64,000 nt of DNA from Cenococcum geophilum 1.58. Taxonomy: Eukaryota > Ascomycota > Dothideomycetes > Gloniales > Gloniaceae. Position 1 is the first letter of the stretch, and each line of letters starts with the position of its first letter. A program made the translations under genes and the position numbers. A model generated the notes under the pieces. The model saw nothing but the letters and a program-made list of their open reading frames with translations. It did not search any database and was not told the origin of the DNA. The stretch is taken from the NCBI GenBank assembly GCA_001692895.1, contig KV748281.1:184847-248846 (forward strand). Direction: 5' to 3'. Below, piece by piece: positions 46,169 to 55,959 of the stretch.

Positions 46169-47355
46169 ATGGCGTTAGTAGCGCTCTATGATACATTCCA
46201 ACTCCCGCAAGGTACGAGGTCAATCAGAGTCGTTCGGCTGAACGATCAGTCGCCTATTGGATTGGGAGTCGAACTCGAGCTTCGTGTTGTTGACTTCGAC
46301 GCTGCTAGCGTCGACTACACCGCATTATCCTACATGTGGGGTGATCCAAAGCAGACGGCCTGCGTGCTTATCGACAATTACCCTGTGGAGATTACGCGGA
46401 ATTTGTGCGCCTTCCTGTCGGAAATGCAGCGGCAGCACAGATGCGAATGGTTCTGGATAGATGCATTGTGCATCAACCAAACAGATAACGAGGAGAAATC
46501 ACGCCAAGTGCAGATGATGGGCGAAATTTATCAGCGCGTACTGCTCCACTGTAATCAGCACATTCATGANTTATAGACTGATGCTTCACGCAGGCGAGCA
46601 AGGTCATGATCTGGCTCGGTATTTGGGATAGGGACCCGCTGCTGATACCACGGCTGCTCGACAAAGTTGCCAAAGTACTTAGGTTATCTGACAACAATGG
46701 AGAAGGAAAATACTCGATGTATACAGCTGCAGAACTGGATGCTATTCGCGATCTTTGCCACCGGCCGTACTGGCAACGAGTTTGGACAGTTCAAGAACGG
46801 GTACTTGCTCCCAAGCTAAGCATTGCCTGCGGAAGCATGCACATTGAATGGGCATCTTTCTTAAGCAACTTAGCACGGCATATGGGAGACATGTTCACAC
46901 AGGACACCGAGGATTTGAAGGCCTTGAACATAACCCTCCAGGATTCACCCGCAATGCAAATTATAAATAAACAAACCTCCTGGGAGAATCAGCGGAACAA
47001 CCAAGGCGTCACGATTGAAGATCTACTCTTCCAATATCGCCTCCTTCAAGCCACCGACCCAAGGGATAGAATCTATGCGCTCCTGGCCTTGGTCACTCCA
47101 CCGGCAAAATGGTGGCTGGATGCGAATCCCGACTACAAAGAACCAACACCTATCCTCGCGGACTACTCAAAGACTGCGATTGAGCTGTATGAATACATTT
47201 TGACATTGAAATATCCGCAGGGCGCAAAGACGAAGAGCATCGACGCAGAAATTGTTGCGGGAATTCTGCCTGCTACTCTTGCTTTGAGTCCCAATGACAC
47301 TAAGGTCAAAGAGATCATCAACCAATATTTTCCTGATGGCTGGGATCCTAGCTAG
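46169..47355 (+). CDS. HET-domain (heterokaryon incompatibility) protein, two exons
   Basis: HET proteins act in fungal non-self recognition; contact between unlike strains triggers cell death. Exon 1 is 46169-46537 (123 codons). A 56-bp intron, 46538-46593, has gta...cag borders and a ctgat branch-like site at 46578-46582. Exon 2 runs 46594-47355. Splicing joins ...MGEIYQR to ASKVMIWLG, the expected HET sequence, giving 376 aa. Motifs: YTALSYMWGD (residues 50-59), WFWIDALCINQ (94-104), RPYWQRVWTVQE (180-191), DPRDRIYALLAL (277-288). Many HET proteins are longer, so the C-terminus may be short. ATG at 46169 has a good context (aacATGG) and starts at the usual distance before the domain. One N lies in the intron. 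Not RIPed, unlike its neighbours. Confidence 0.9.
46538..46593 (+). other. Intron of the HET gene
   Basis: Starts gtactg, ends cacgcag, 56 bp, phase 0. It contains an in-frame stop and an N, so translation through it would break the protein. Length and branch site are typical for filamentous ascomycetes. Confidence 0.85.
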
Positions 47356-47582
47356 GATCGGACAATAGCTGCGTATTTCAGCGAGGTTTGAATTGCGAAT
47401 ATGGCGTTTCAGTTCAAGGTGATTTGACCGCCTGATAACGAAATATACGGCCGAGATCTTTCTCTCAATCCTTTAATAACAAGCCAGAAGAATAATCTAC
47501 ATGCTGAGAACCTGCTGTCAAACAGACCTAGACTTTCTCAAGCATTAAATTATATCTATAGTTCAAGGTGCCAGACCATACC
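47356..47582. other. 3' flank of the HET gene up to the hAT-like element
   Basis: Normal composition, no gene on the plus strand. The last eight bases (47575-47582, accatacc) are the left target-site copy of the hAT-like element. Read on the minus strand this flank joins the sequence beyond 49335 (see 49328-49500). Confidence 0.5.
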
Positions 47583-47944
47583 CAGTGCTCTTATCAATAT
47601 CAAATATTAATTACTGAATTTTCAATATTGAATATTAAATGTCAATGTCAATATTAATACGATATGTTCAATACTGAAAGATATTAAATATTAAAGATTT
47701 TTAGAGTTAAGGTGGTAAAAATAAGGCAAGATGTATTAGTAAATGACTCTCAGGCCTCCTTACAATACGTGCGCATTTAAAATTCATTAGGTAAACCTAT
47801 AGAAAGTAAAAATTACTAAACATTAAATCGAAGGCTATTAACAACGACGTAGAAAGGAGAAGGAAGCTAGAAAGCGTCAATTCAAAACCTGTTAAAAAAC
47901 CCAGTGGGAAAAATTATCAGGAAAGACTACTTATTAATAGCTAC

Positions 47945-48045
47945 AAATCGCGAAACTGTTGCGAAACTGTTCGCGATTCTCCAAGGGCTGTAGAAAGACG
48001 CGAAACTTATTCGCGATCCTCCAGGTAAGACGTTTTATCGCGACA
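47945..48045 (+). repeat. Subterminal 'gcgaaac...ttcgcgat' repeats in the hAT-like element
   Basis: 'cgcgaaactgttcgcgattc' and 'cgcgaaacttattcgcgatc' plus 'ctccag' occur about 45 bp apart, each a small inverted motif. Further 'cgcgatcctccc' and 'attcgcgat' occur near 48940-48970. They could be transposase-binding subterminal motifs. Confidence 0.6.
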
Positions 48046-48342
48046 ACAACACAGCGCCGTACGGCATAGTATTATTAAGGCTATAAAACAAATGAACAAC
48101 AAAATCTCTATCAAATAAGCCTTATTTCAAAGCAAAAAGCCGAAAGGCTGATTGTGATAGATATTAATATTGCTGTTCGGAGGGAAGGCGTGACTTCGCT
48201 TTAAATAGACATTTTTATCTATTCACTTGCTCGCAGAGATAGAGATATATTCTAAATATATTATATTGGGGGGTGTAGGCCCAAGGAGAGGGTAATCATC
48301 TCAGCCTACTATATTGCATAGTAGGTTCCCTACTATCTTAAG

Positions 48343-48620
48343 CAGTGGTAGATAATTACACACTCATTGCCCCAAACAACGCGTACCGCCAGAAGGTAGC
48401 GGTACGAGGCCTGCGCCCAACAACCAATATAGAAGGAATATATCGTCTCTTTGCGCCCGTAGGGTATCGAAGACCGTTATAATCTCGCCTCAGCCTGCCA
48501 TGCAGTGGTAGATAATTACTTACGTACCGCCAGAACCTAGCGGTACGAGGCCTGCGCCCAATAACCAATATAGAAGTAGGAATATATGTCGTCTCTTTAC
48601 GCCCGTAGGGCATCGTTAAA
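48343..48620 (+). repeat. Tandem duplication (about 160 bp apart) with an internal hairpin
   Basis: 'gtggtagataattac' starts near 48344 and 48505. Each is followed by a stem 'gtaccgcc...gcggtac' and by 'gaggcctgcgcccaacaacc' plus 'aatatagaag'. The 5-10 bp stem is conserved in both copies while the loop differs (agaaggta versus agaaccta). Confidence 0.8.
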
Positions 48621-49327
48621 AACCGTTCGGGTAGGTAATATTAGATCTTGTAAGTCATCGCGCACAACATCATTAATTTTAATAATTTTTGCACCCCCCT
48701 AGAGCTCAACCCACCCCTTCCCCATACATTCTACCTTTAATTAATGCCATACCTCCCTCATCTACCAACGTAATTGAGGACGATAATACATCCTCCTCCG
48801 CTATTTCTAAGCTTAATTCCGATCGATTTATCCACTCTAGCGGCGACGACAACGCGTCAAGCAACCCTACCCCAAACATGAACTCCCCAAAAGTCGCCTC
48901 GTAAAAGCGCCAGTTATCCACCTCTATATAGCAGCTTACCCGCGATCCTCCCTTATAAAGCTATTCGCGATAGCAAGAATCAAATATAGTATTGCTTAAT
49001 ATGGGGAGGGAGGCTATGGCAATAAATGTGGTACAAAAGACTTCGGAGGCCTTAGCAGAATCTAGAGAGCAGCCAATATTTACTACACCACGCCAAGGGT
49101 TGCGGAGGTAACGGTAGTGGTAAGGGGGTAGTTGCGAGAGAGTAACTATTTTAAAGCTCTACTAGAGCCCAGGGGCGTACGGAGCCTACTTTTAAATAAA
49201 ACACCATACCAAGACTATACTATATTCAATATTCAATATCTTTTTAATATTTTTCAATATTGAATTAATTTTCAATATCAATATCAATACGGCCTTTTAC
49301 GAATATTGAATATTAATAAGAGCACTA

Positions 49328-49500
49328 ACCATACCTCATCAAAGGCCACCATTCTCGAGAAGGAAAACTTGATCCGGCGCTGATGCAGCGCCATTAGCCT
49401 TGCACAACTTCTAGCACTGTGTATCGCACCCTTCTGGATTCGGGCGAATCGCATTGCCGTAGAAACGAACTGGGTGATAAATTCCATTATTGGATTTCAA
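49328..49500 (-). pseudogene. Minus-strand gene fragment interrupted by the hAT-like element
   Basis: The reverse strand reads EFITQFVSTAMRFARIQ from 49487, through CARLMALHQRRIKFSFSRMV, to AFDEVW at about 49330. Without the hAT-like element and one TSD copy the frame would continue at 47574 as SGTLNY and end soon after. I do not recognise the protein. Normal composition suggests a host gene fragment broken by the insertion rather than by RIP. Confidence 0.35.
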
Positions 49501-49639
49501 AAGTCAGGGGTTATACCCAGCTTCAGACCTAACCACGAGTGTCAACACGAAAGCAGCGGAGTATATTATTTTCAGGTTCTTTAACTACTGGCTCCACTGG
49601 ACGAACTCATCACCAATCTCAAGCATAGTCTAATCGGCG

Positions 49640-49970
49640 CTCTTGAGTCAACACTCAGCAACATCTTAAGGACGTCTTGCACCAATAAGATCTGCGAGGA
49701 GGTAATGCGAGGGTGCTTGGTGTTGAGCATCCTTCCACGCTAACGACAATGGCAAACCTTGTGTCATATATAATGTGCAAGGTCGAGAAATCAAAGCCGA
49801 GCCGCTCGAAAAGAAAGCGGCGGAGACGAAAGTGAAGGTACATGGCGAGAAGCATCCGGACGTGATGACCTGTATGGCCAAACCGGGCATTGACGTACCA
49901 GAATCAAGGCTAATAGAAGAGAAAGGCCGCGACGTAGAAGCTGTTAAACTCGTGAAGAGCAGCGTTCGAT
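49640..49970 (+). pseudogene. TPR (kinesin-light-chain-like) gene fragment
   Basis: Two adjacent frames show tetratricopeptide repeats of the NB-ARC/kinesin-light-chain type. ARVLGVEHPSTLTTMANLVS is near 49706-49765. After a frame change near 49760-49770 comes VQGREIKAEPLEKKAAETK then KVHGEKHPDVMTCMAKPG to about 49895, and a third partial repeat with EEKGRDVEAVKLVK. The HPxTLTxMANL core is the usual signature. No start, no nucleotide-binding domain and the frameshift indicate a relic. It converges on the AAA+ fragment on the other strand. Confidence 0.7.
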
Positions 49971-49984
49971 CAAGGACATTGGTA

Positions 49985-50340
49985 AGTGAGGCATATGTCA
50001 ATACGGGATTCGAAGGCAGCATCGATAACTGAAATACGATTTGTAGTCAGAATCAATACTCCTGTATAATATTCCAGTAGTCGAAGAAATACTAAAGAGG
50101 ATGTTAGACGGGGAAAGCATGATAATCCTCTTGGACGTTCTCGACACAAGCTCATTGCGATCAAGATGGTCTTTTGAGCGGGCTTTAAGGAAGACATCAG
50201 CTTCATCAACTAGGAAGACCGAATTCCGGGGGGCACAACGTTTGAATACCCTGTGAGCTCGAAGAAGCTTTATCAATACAGCACGTATATCTAGATCTGT
50301 GCAGTGAGGTCAGTCTAGTTCTCTTTAATAGCTAGGTAGT
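49985..50340 (-). pseudogene. AAA+ ATPase gene fragment
   Basis: The reverse strand encodes the ATPase core of a fungal AAA+ protein. LIKLLRAHRVFKRCAPRN leads to the Walker B segment FLVDEADVFL (50187-50219), then DRNELVS. After a change of frame comes VFLRLLEYYTGVLILTTNRI (sensor 1, about 50033-50092) and DAAFESRIDICLTYQ. The two frames are separated by about 55 bp that ends ctaac...tttag (50092-50107), like an intron, but the reading phase does not quite close, so a 1-base frameshift is likely. Walker A and the rest of the gene are absent. Confidence 0.75.
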
Positions 50341-51230
50341 CAGCTGTTTCTGCACGTGTGGATTACTAAGCCTGTCGTCCAACAAATGCTTGTGGCCTTA
50401 AAGCCTAATACTACTATCTGTAACATTCTGACTCAGCTACGCTGCTTTAGATACTTTTTGATACGACTAGCGCGAGACCTTATTTTTCATACAGCACTAC
50501 AAAGCATACAATCACTGTAACAAGACAGCCATTATACAACGTCTATCTCCTTACTCGGATTAAGTTCTCTAAGTATATATCTATAGTACAGACAAGTTTT
50601 AGCGCGATGTATAATCTACCTGCTGCATCCAAGGCATTCCGGATTGGTACCGTAGAGGCAGACACCGATATATCGTGGTATTGGTGACTAAGAGGAGGTA
50701 GCTAGCAGATAGGACTAAGATAAGATTATACTTAAGATTCGAAGCGTCTATTCCGAGATTATTGATGATATTAACTTAAGATTCGACTTGTTGTATTGCT
50801 TTATAGTAGAGCTGTCTCGTCACACCGTGCGTCTCGCCACGCAGGGATAGACGTTATACAGTTGGTGGCGATTTAGCGAGCCCGCGTACCGAAGCGAAAT
50901 AATATTTTTCCAGAGGGGGGGTGGAAGCTAGTCGTGCACATCACTGTATAACTTGAAAGAAAAGAGAAAAGTAATCAAGAAGTGCAAGGTAAGAAATAAG
51001 TAATAGGCGAGAATGGGGATCCAGGGAACTTTCGAGATAGTCGACAATATAGACAACTTGAATTGGTGGGAACCACAACTGAGACGGTAGTGATGACCGG
51101 AGGCCAACGCCGCGAGCTTAAAAGTAAGATCGGATGTGTAGATATGAGATAAATGCTAAATATGGCGACGCTAACGTCTGCACTCGCACGATGTTAGAAT
51201 TAATGCTATAAGAATTTCTTGGTGGTGAAA
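50341..51230. other. Un-RIPed DNA, no gene recognised
   Basis: Balanced composition, short frames only, no motif found. Possibly eroded flank of the AAA+ gene. A G-run ('gagggggggtgg') lies at about 50915. Confidence 0.4.
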
Positions 51231-51489
51231 TTGATTGAAACAAGCCTGTACGATTTGTCGACCTAGATCGGACTTCCTTACCACCATTATACTACTATCT
51301 AACGACCTAGATCGTCTATACAAACTATATCTTAGTTATCTCTCAACTTATAACTATTAGTCTTATTAAACGTCTTATTACCTATTTCCATTAACTATAA
51401 CCTACTGAATGACGACGTCGTTATCATTCTATTTACTATCTACCTAATATATATAAGAGAACTTCTAGAGCCCTCTTTAATGGACAGAG

Positions 51490-51865
51490 TTCTTATACTT
51501 AATTGTCCGTTTAATATAATTGGATTATCTATAAACGAGGATCTAAAGCTAGAGAAAGGAAAGAAAAAGAAGAAGAGGAGCGCCGTTTAAAGTAGGGTTC
51601 TAACTATAAGGAATATAGGCCCTAATATAGGCCTATATCTACGGATACCGAAGTAGTTGCTACGGAGACTAAATAAGAAGGGACTCTGCTTATATAAGTA
51701 AGAAACGCGTGTAGATATATATAGAGGACTCTTCTAGAACCATCATTAAATAGCAACGCCGCTTAAAGTAGGGTTTTTATACAATCCCCTAGTTATATAA
51801 GCCCTACGTCTACTATAACATCTACTATAACAAAGTAGCTGCCATGTTCTGCTAATGCCGTAACA
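51490..51865 (-). repeat. Inverted LTR relic related to element 2
   Basis: 'gattatctataaacgaggat' and 'aagaagaggagcgccgttta' (about 51520-51590) are the reverse complement of the element 2 LTR centre. 'ttctgctaatgccgtaaca' ends at 51865 like the LTR start reversed. Extra sequence between (about 51600-51770) includes a second 'cgccgcttaaagtagggttt'. So it is either a longer sister LTR family or a copy with an internal duplication. A second LTR-like scrap 'caagcctgtacgatt' lies at about 51241. Confidence 0.7.
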
Positions 51866-52225
51866 TATACTAGTCTAACTATAGCATTTAAATCGAAATA
51901 ACAGAAGTACCTATAGTAATAAGGAGTATTATAATCAGGAGTACTCCTAATAGTAGTAAGTACTTACAATATAAGGGGTATCAAAAGAAGGGAGCACTTA
52001 CGGCAATATAGAGTACCTATAGAAGCATAGAGTATCTACGAAAGTATAGAGTCTACCTAGCAGTAAAATTCAGTTCTCTATTATTTATCTTCTACACATT
52101 TCCATTTTCCAGACTAATAACTATTTCTACTGCCCGCGACTTCCTACCCCTACTGTAAGAACGTGCCTGCTCTATATTAGAAGGTCGTTATAATTTCTAT
52201 AGCTTATATTAATAACCCACTATTA
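51866..52225. other. Degraded DNA, nothing recognised
   Basis: RIP-type composition with no supported feature. A direct repeat 'atagagtacctatagaagca' / 'tagagtatctacgaaagtat' occurs near 52007-52040. Confidence 0.4.
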
Positions 52226-52229
52226 TTAT

Positions 52230-54140
52230 AAAGGGCTATCTATTTTAGCTCTGCTATTTTACGCTTCCTTAAAGGCTTTGCAACTTTATCATCTATTCTT
52301 TATACTTTATTCTTAGGGTCCTACGGGCTTTCCTCCGGGCTATCCTCCCCGCTTTACTCTAGGCTCTCCTCCGGGCTCTCCTCCGGGCTTTTCTCCGGAC
52401 TTTCTTCCAGACTTTTTTCCAGCATTTCCTCTTCTATATCCATCTCCCCCTCCCTCTCCTTTAAGTAATCCATTAATAATAAAGCATGCCTTTTTACTGC
52501 CTTTAAGAATTCATCCTTATTCCAGAGATCTATTAGTATTCTCTTAGAATACTAATCCCATTTATTACCGTGCGTTCTTACTAGAAAGGTATATTAACTA
52601 GATTAATAGTATGTCGTTCTAAAGATAAGACGAGGATTGTATAAAGCTTTGCGTTTAGGGTAGGGATTATATAGAGGACCTGTGTATATTACACATTTAC
52701 CAGTATAGGAAGGGTGTAAGTTATAGTATTAATAATCTGCTTTTATAATGGACATACTAGGTTTAATTAATCGCTTATATATACCACACCTTCCAAATTC
52801 TAGATTAGTTTTAGTTGCTATACTAGGGAACAGAGACGCGGTTTCAATGTTCTTATAGAGCCTTAGTCGATCCCTATCGTTTATACGCGTAAATATTGAT
52901 GCTCGTTGTCTACCTTTGAGAATTTGCATTCCTTTAATCTAACGTTCGCTGTACAGAAGGTTAATTAGTCGAATTAAAAAGTATGGGTCCTCTTAAAACT
53001 ACAAGGCTAAAGTTACATAAAAATCCGGCTTTATAAAATTTAAGAATTGTTTACATATATAATCGGGTCTAATATTCTTAAAGAATAATGTTATAAGGTT
53101 ATCAAAAGGAGTCTAGGTCCCCTTTTCTAATAAAACAATCAATCTATTTTTAGGGCTCATTGTTAGATTCTCGCTCTTTACCCTATAAGGCGTTCTGCTT
53201 TTCTATACTTTATAAATAGGTTACTTATCTAAGGATTCTTATAGCGCGATTATAATAGGCGAGGCGCCCTGTTATATATAAGTACCCTATAAAACTTTTA
53301 AATAGTCCTTAATTTTCCACTTCTTATCTATTAACCGCAAAAATTAGGTTATAATAGGTGTCGACAATAACAACTATTACGTCATTGCCACCTTAATTGA
53401 CACCATCATTCTCTTTAAGCAAAAATTCTGTAATGATTTTTCTTAAAAGGTTAGGGGCACTACACGGAAACGGATTCGTATTCTTAGCGATTAAGCGTTT
53501 AGGTAAGGAAATAAAGTTAAAAACTGTATTACTATAATACTATAAATATCGTATAACCTCCGTAGCTCATTAACTATTATAGTGCACTTAGCTCTCTTAT
53601 ATAATATATTATACTCTTATATTTAAATATGCTACAGCCTAGACAACCTAGAGCCTCAACCCAATACTTAGCTTTATCTTGCGTTTCTTCTATAAAAGAT
53701 TCCCAATCGTAAATGCACCGAGGGGCTTTAATAATCGCGTTCGCGGCAGGGACTAGAGTTAACGGGGAGATACCGTCTAAGGATACGATATCCGTGATTA
53801 TTTAAGGGAAATTTAGAATAAGTATATTATTATCAGCACAATCTAGGGGCTTAAGAGGAGTGTCGCTATACGTTATAGCGCTATCGGAGGCGGGTTGTAT
53901 ATTAGCTTAAGCCGTTATAGTTAAGCAATTCAATCGCGAGTATAGGGAAAATTATAAAAAAAGTCGGGTTTCTTAAGAAACGTTAGATATGTCCCTTAGA
54001 TGATAATAATAAAGTGCCTTTATACTTCTTAGCTTGCTAAGAGGAGAAGGGGCTTTAAAAAGCTTACTAGAAATTTCGTGCCCAAAACCTAGGTATAAAT
54101 TAGTCCGGTCTAAGCTTATATAAATATTACGTAATATTAT
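52230..54140 (-). pseudogene. RIP-degraded gene of unknown function (about 600 codons)
   Basis: The minus strand reads protein-like almost throughout: LGFGHEISSKLFKAPSPLSK near 54090, DIVSLDGISPLTLVPAANAI near 53780, YWVEALGCLGC near 53660, NFISLPKRLIAKNTNPFPC near 53515, LRKIITEFLLKENDGVN near 53440, then MQILKGRQRASIFTRINDRD near 52929 and an acidic SPEE-repeat tail near 52430-52320 ending in a Lys/Arg patch. Stops are of the RIP type. No family recognised. The lack of RT or transposase motifs makes a host gene or an accessory gene of a large element possible. Confidence 0.5.
52323..52430 (-). repeat. 12- to 15-bp coding minisatellite (Ser-Pro-Glu-Glu repeats)
   Basis: 'ctcctccgggctctcctccg' units on the plus strand encode ESPEESPEKSPE on the minus strand, in frame with the degraded gene at 52230-54140. 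At least seven units with C/T drift. Confidence 0.75.
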
Positions 54141-54490
54141 TTCACCTAACATTTCTGCCTATTTCTGCACATGTTTTCTCTAATATTATCCTATATAGAG
54201 AAGCTAGCTTATCTTATAAATTAGACCCCTAGGGAGAAATTGCGCCACGGCGTAGTGCTAAGGGCTAGCGCTACGCTTGTGGACCTTACCCTAGTCCTAT
54301 AAACTCCTAGACTAATTAAATTATACTAAAAGGAATTTCTCCTTAAGAGTCTAAGAGCTTATAGGAGTCGTTTTAGTAGTAACGGAGCGTTAAAATACAC
54401 TAAAATTTACCTTTTTTACTGCCGTATCTTAACCCTTTTATAACGTCTAATTATTATAAAAACACTATAAGGTAGGAGTTCTTTAGATTC
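54141..54490. other. Degraded DNA, nothing recognised
   Basis: RIP-type composition; would be upstream of the minus-strand gene. No supported feature. Confidence 0.4.
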
Positions 54491-54494
54491 TCTA

Positions 54495-55150
54495 TATTAC
54501 GGCTTATATAAATGCCTCTAAACCGAAGCTTGTAGAATGCTATATTATAAAGATACTAAGCTAAGGAGCAGAAGAAGGTTAAGAAAAGAATAGGTCTATA
54601 TACACGAGCCAAGTCTCTAAGCGAGCCCCTAACTAGGCTACATATAGATATTATAGGGGCAGTGCCCCAGCGCCGTCACACTCTATTTATTGCATTAAAT
54701 AATAATATTATAGCTATATTATATAAAATTTTAAATATAGGCAGTCGGTTACGTTAGTTATATTTTCTTATTAGTTATATTTTCTTATTAGTCGCATTTT
54801 CTTAAGAGTTAATTTTTATCGCAATTTTACCTCACTGCTATACCTTATATACTTCTCTATATCTAATTATCTCTAAAATACTATAAGGTAAAAGCTCTTT
54901 ATCTTCTCTATTACCTCTATATTATAGTAATATTATAACTCTATTATATAAAAAGTTAGATATAGGTAGTTAATATTACGGCTTATATAAATGCCTCTAA
55001 ACTAAAGCTTATAGAATGCTGTATTACGAAAATATTAAGCTAAGGAGAAGAGGAGAGATATATATAGGAGGTAGAGACGTAATATATACGCGTTATAACG
55101 CTAAGTCCTTAGCCGAACCCTAACTAGGCTCCCTATCTAGGTTACGCGTT
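54495..55150 (+). repeat. Direct repeat of about 160 bp, copies 479 bp apart
   Basis: 'tattacggcttatataaatg' starts at 54495 and 54974. Each is followed by 'cctctaaac', 'agcttgtagaatgct' (variants), 'actaagctaaggag' and a closing 'ccctaactaggct'. The start resembles the TGTTACGGC start of the LTRs here, so they may be two solo LTRs or the LTRs of a tiny internal deletion derivative. Confidence 0.7.
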
Positions 55151-55159
55151 ATAGTGCCG

Positions 55160-55770
55160 TAATAATCGACACGGTCATCAACACGGTTACCAACTCGGTC
55201 ACTAACTTAATCGATAAAGTTCTTATAAGTGACTTATCTGTCTAACACTTGGCTTCCAGGAACGCAATATACTAGGCAACACTAGAGTAGCGCCACAACG
55301 CTGGCGAAGAACGGCTTGCTAATAGCTATAATGAAAAATAGCGGCCGCGAAAGCTAGTTACGTATCTACAGTTAAATTACAATCACCTCTTACAATTAAG
55401 CTACTCCTATAATTTTAAGCTCCCACCATTATATAGCTTCTATAACCGCTTAGCTCCCACAGTTATATAGAGAATAAAGACAGAATTTATTGCTTTATAT
55501 TTTCTTAAGCATCTTAATTCCGCTAAAAGTCTATTTAAGTGGGAAATTTCGCGTTATGACCTGGCGGCTAGATATAGGGTTATAGTATTTGTCGACCTGT
55601 TTCTATTACCTATTTATTACCTACTACTAAGTAGGCAGAAGAATGGAGGAATAGCAAACTTAAAGGCAGCCACCTTACTCAGGGAGTTAGAAGATTTTTT
55701 AATACTTTTTACGCTTAACTATTAGCCTAGCCTTAAATCCTAGGAGGTAGTTTAAAGCCGGTTTCACGAG
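55160..55770 (+). pseudogene. RIP-degraded gene of unknown function
   Basis: The plus strand reads NTVTNSVTNLIDKVLISDLS near 55188, then LQLNYNHLLQLSYSYNFKLP near 55369, TEFIALYFLKHLNSAKSLFK near 55483 and AARYRVIVFVDLFLLPIYYL near 55565, then ANLKAATLLRELEDFLILF near 55649. Only a few stops, at Gln/Trp-like positions. No family recognised; possibly part of the same locus as the following segment. Confidence 0.4.
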
Positions 55771-55959
55771 CGACCCGTTATAATTTAAAGCTTAAAGCTT
55801 TCCCTCTTTCCTTTTTAATTTTAAAGTCATCCTTAGTAACCTTTTGCGTAATAAGTACAATATATAGTAACCCTAAAATATCTTCGATATTTTCTATATT
55901 AATTCCCTTAAGCAGTAATTCGCTTAGTTTAAATTCCACTTCCATAGCGGTAAAAACCC

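Larger units (their letters stand above)
47583..49327. mobile_element. Non-autonomous hAT-like element with 8-bp target duplication
   Basis: The 8-bp direct repeat 'accatacc' flanks it at 47575-47582 and 49328-49335. The left end 'cagtgctcttatcaatat' and the inverted right end 'tagtgctcttattaatat' match except for two C/T differences, followed by AT-rich subterminal repeats based on 'caatattgaatatt'. An 8-bp TSD and CAGTG/TAGTG ends are typical of the hAT superfamily. At 1745 bp with no transposase motif it would depend on a helper element. Short frames inside (48689-48921) are not recognisable proteins. Little or no RIP. Confidence 0.8.

Noticed and set aside
48689-48921. Overlapping plus and minus frames in the hAT-like element
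   Set aside because: Both are short, without motifs and mutually exclusive; no evidence favours either.
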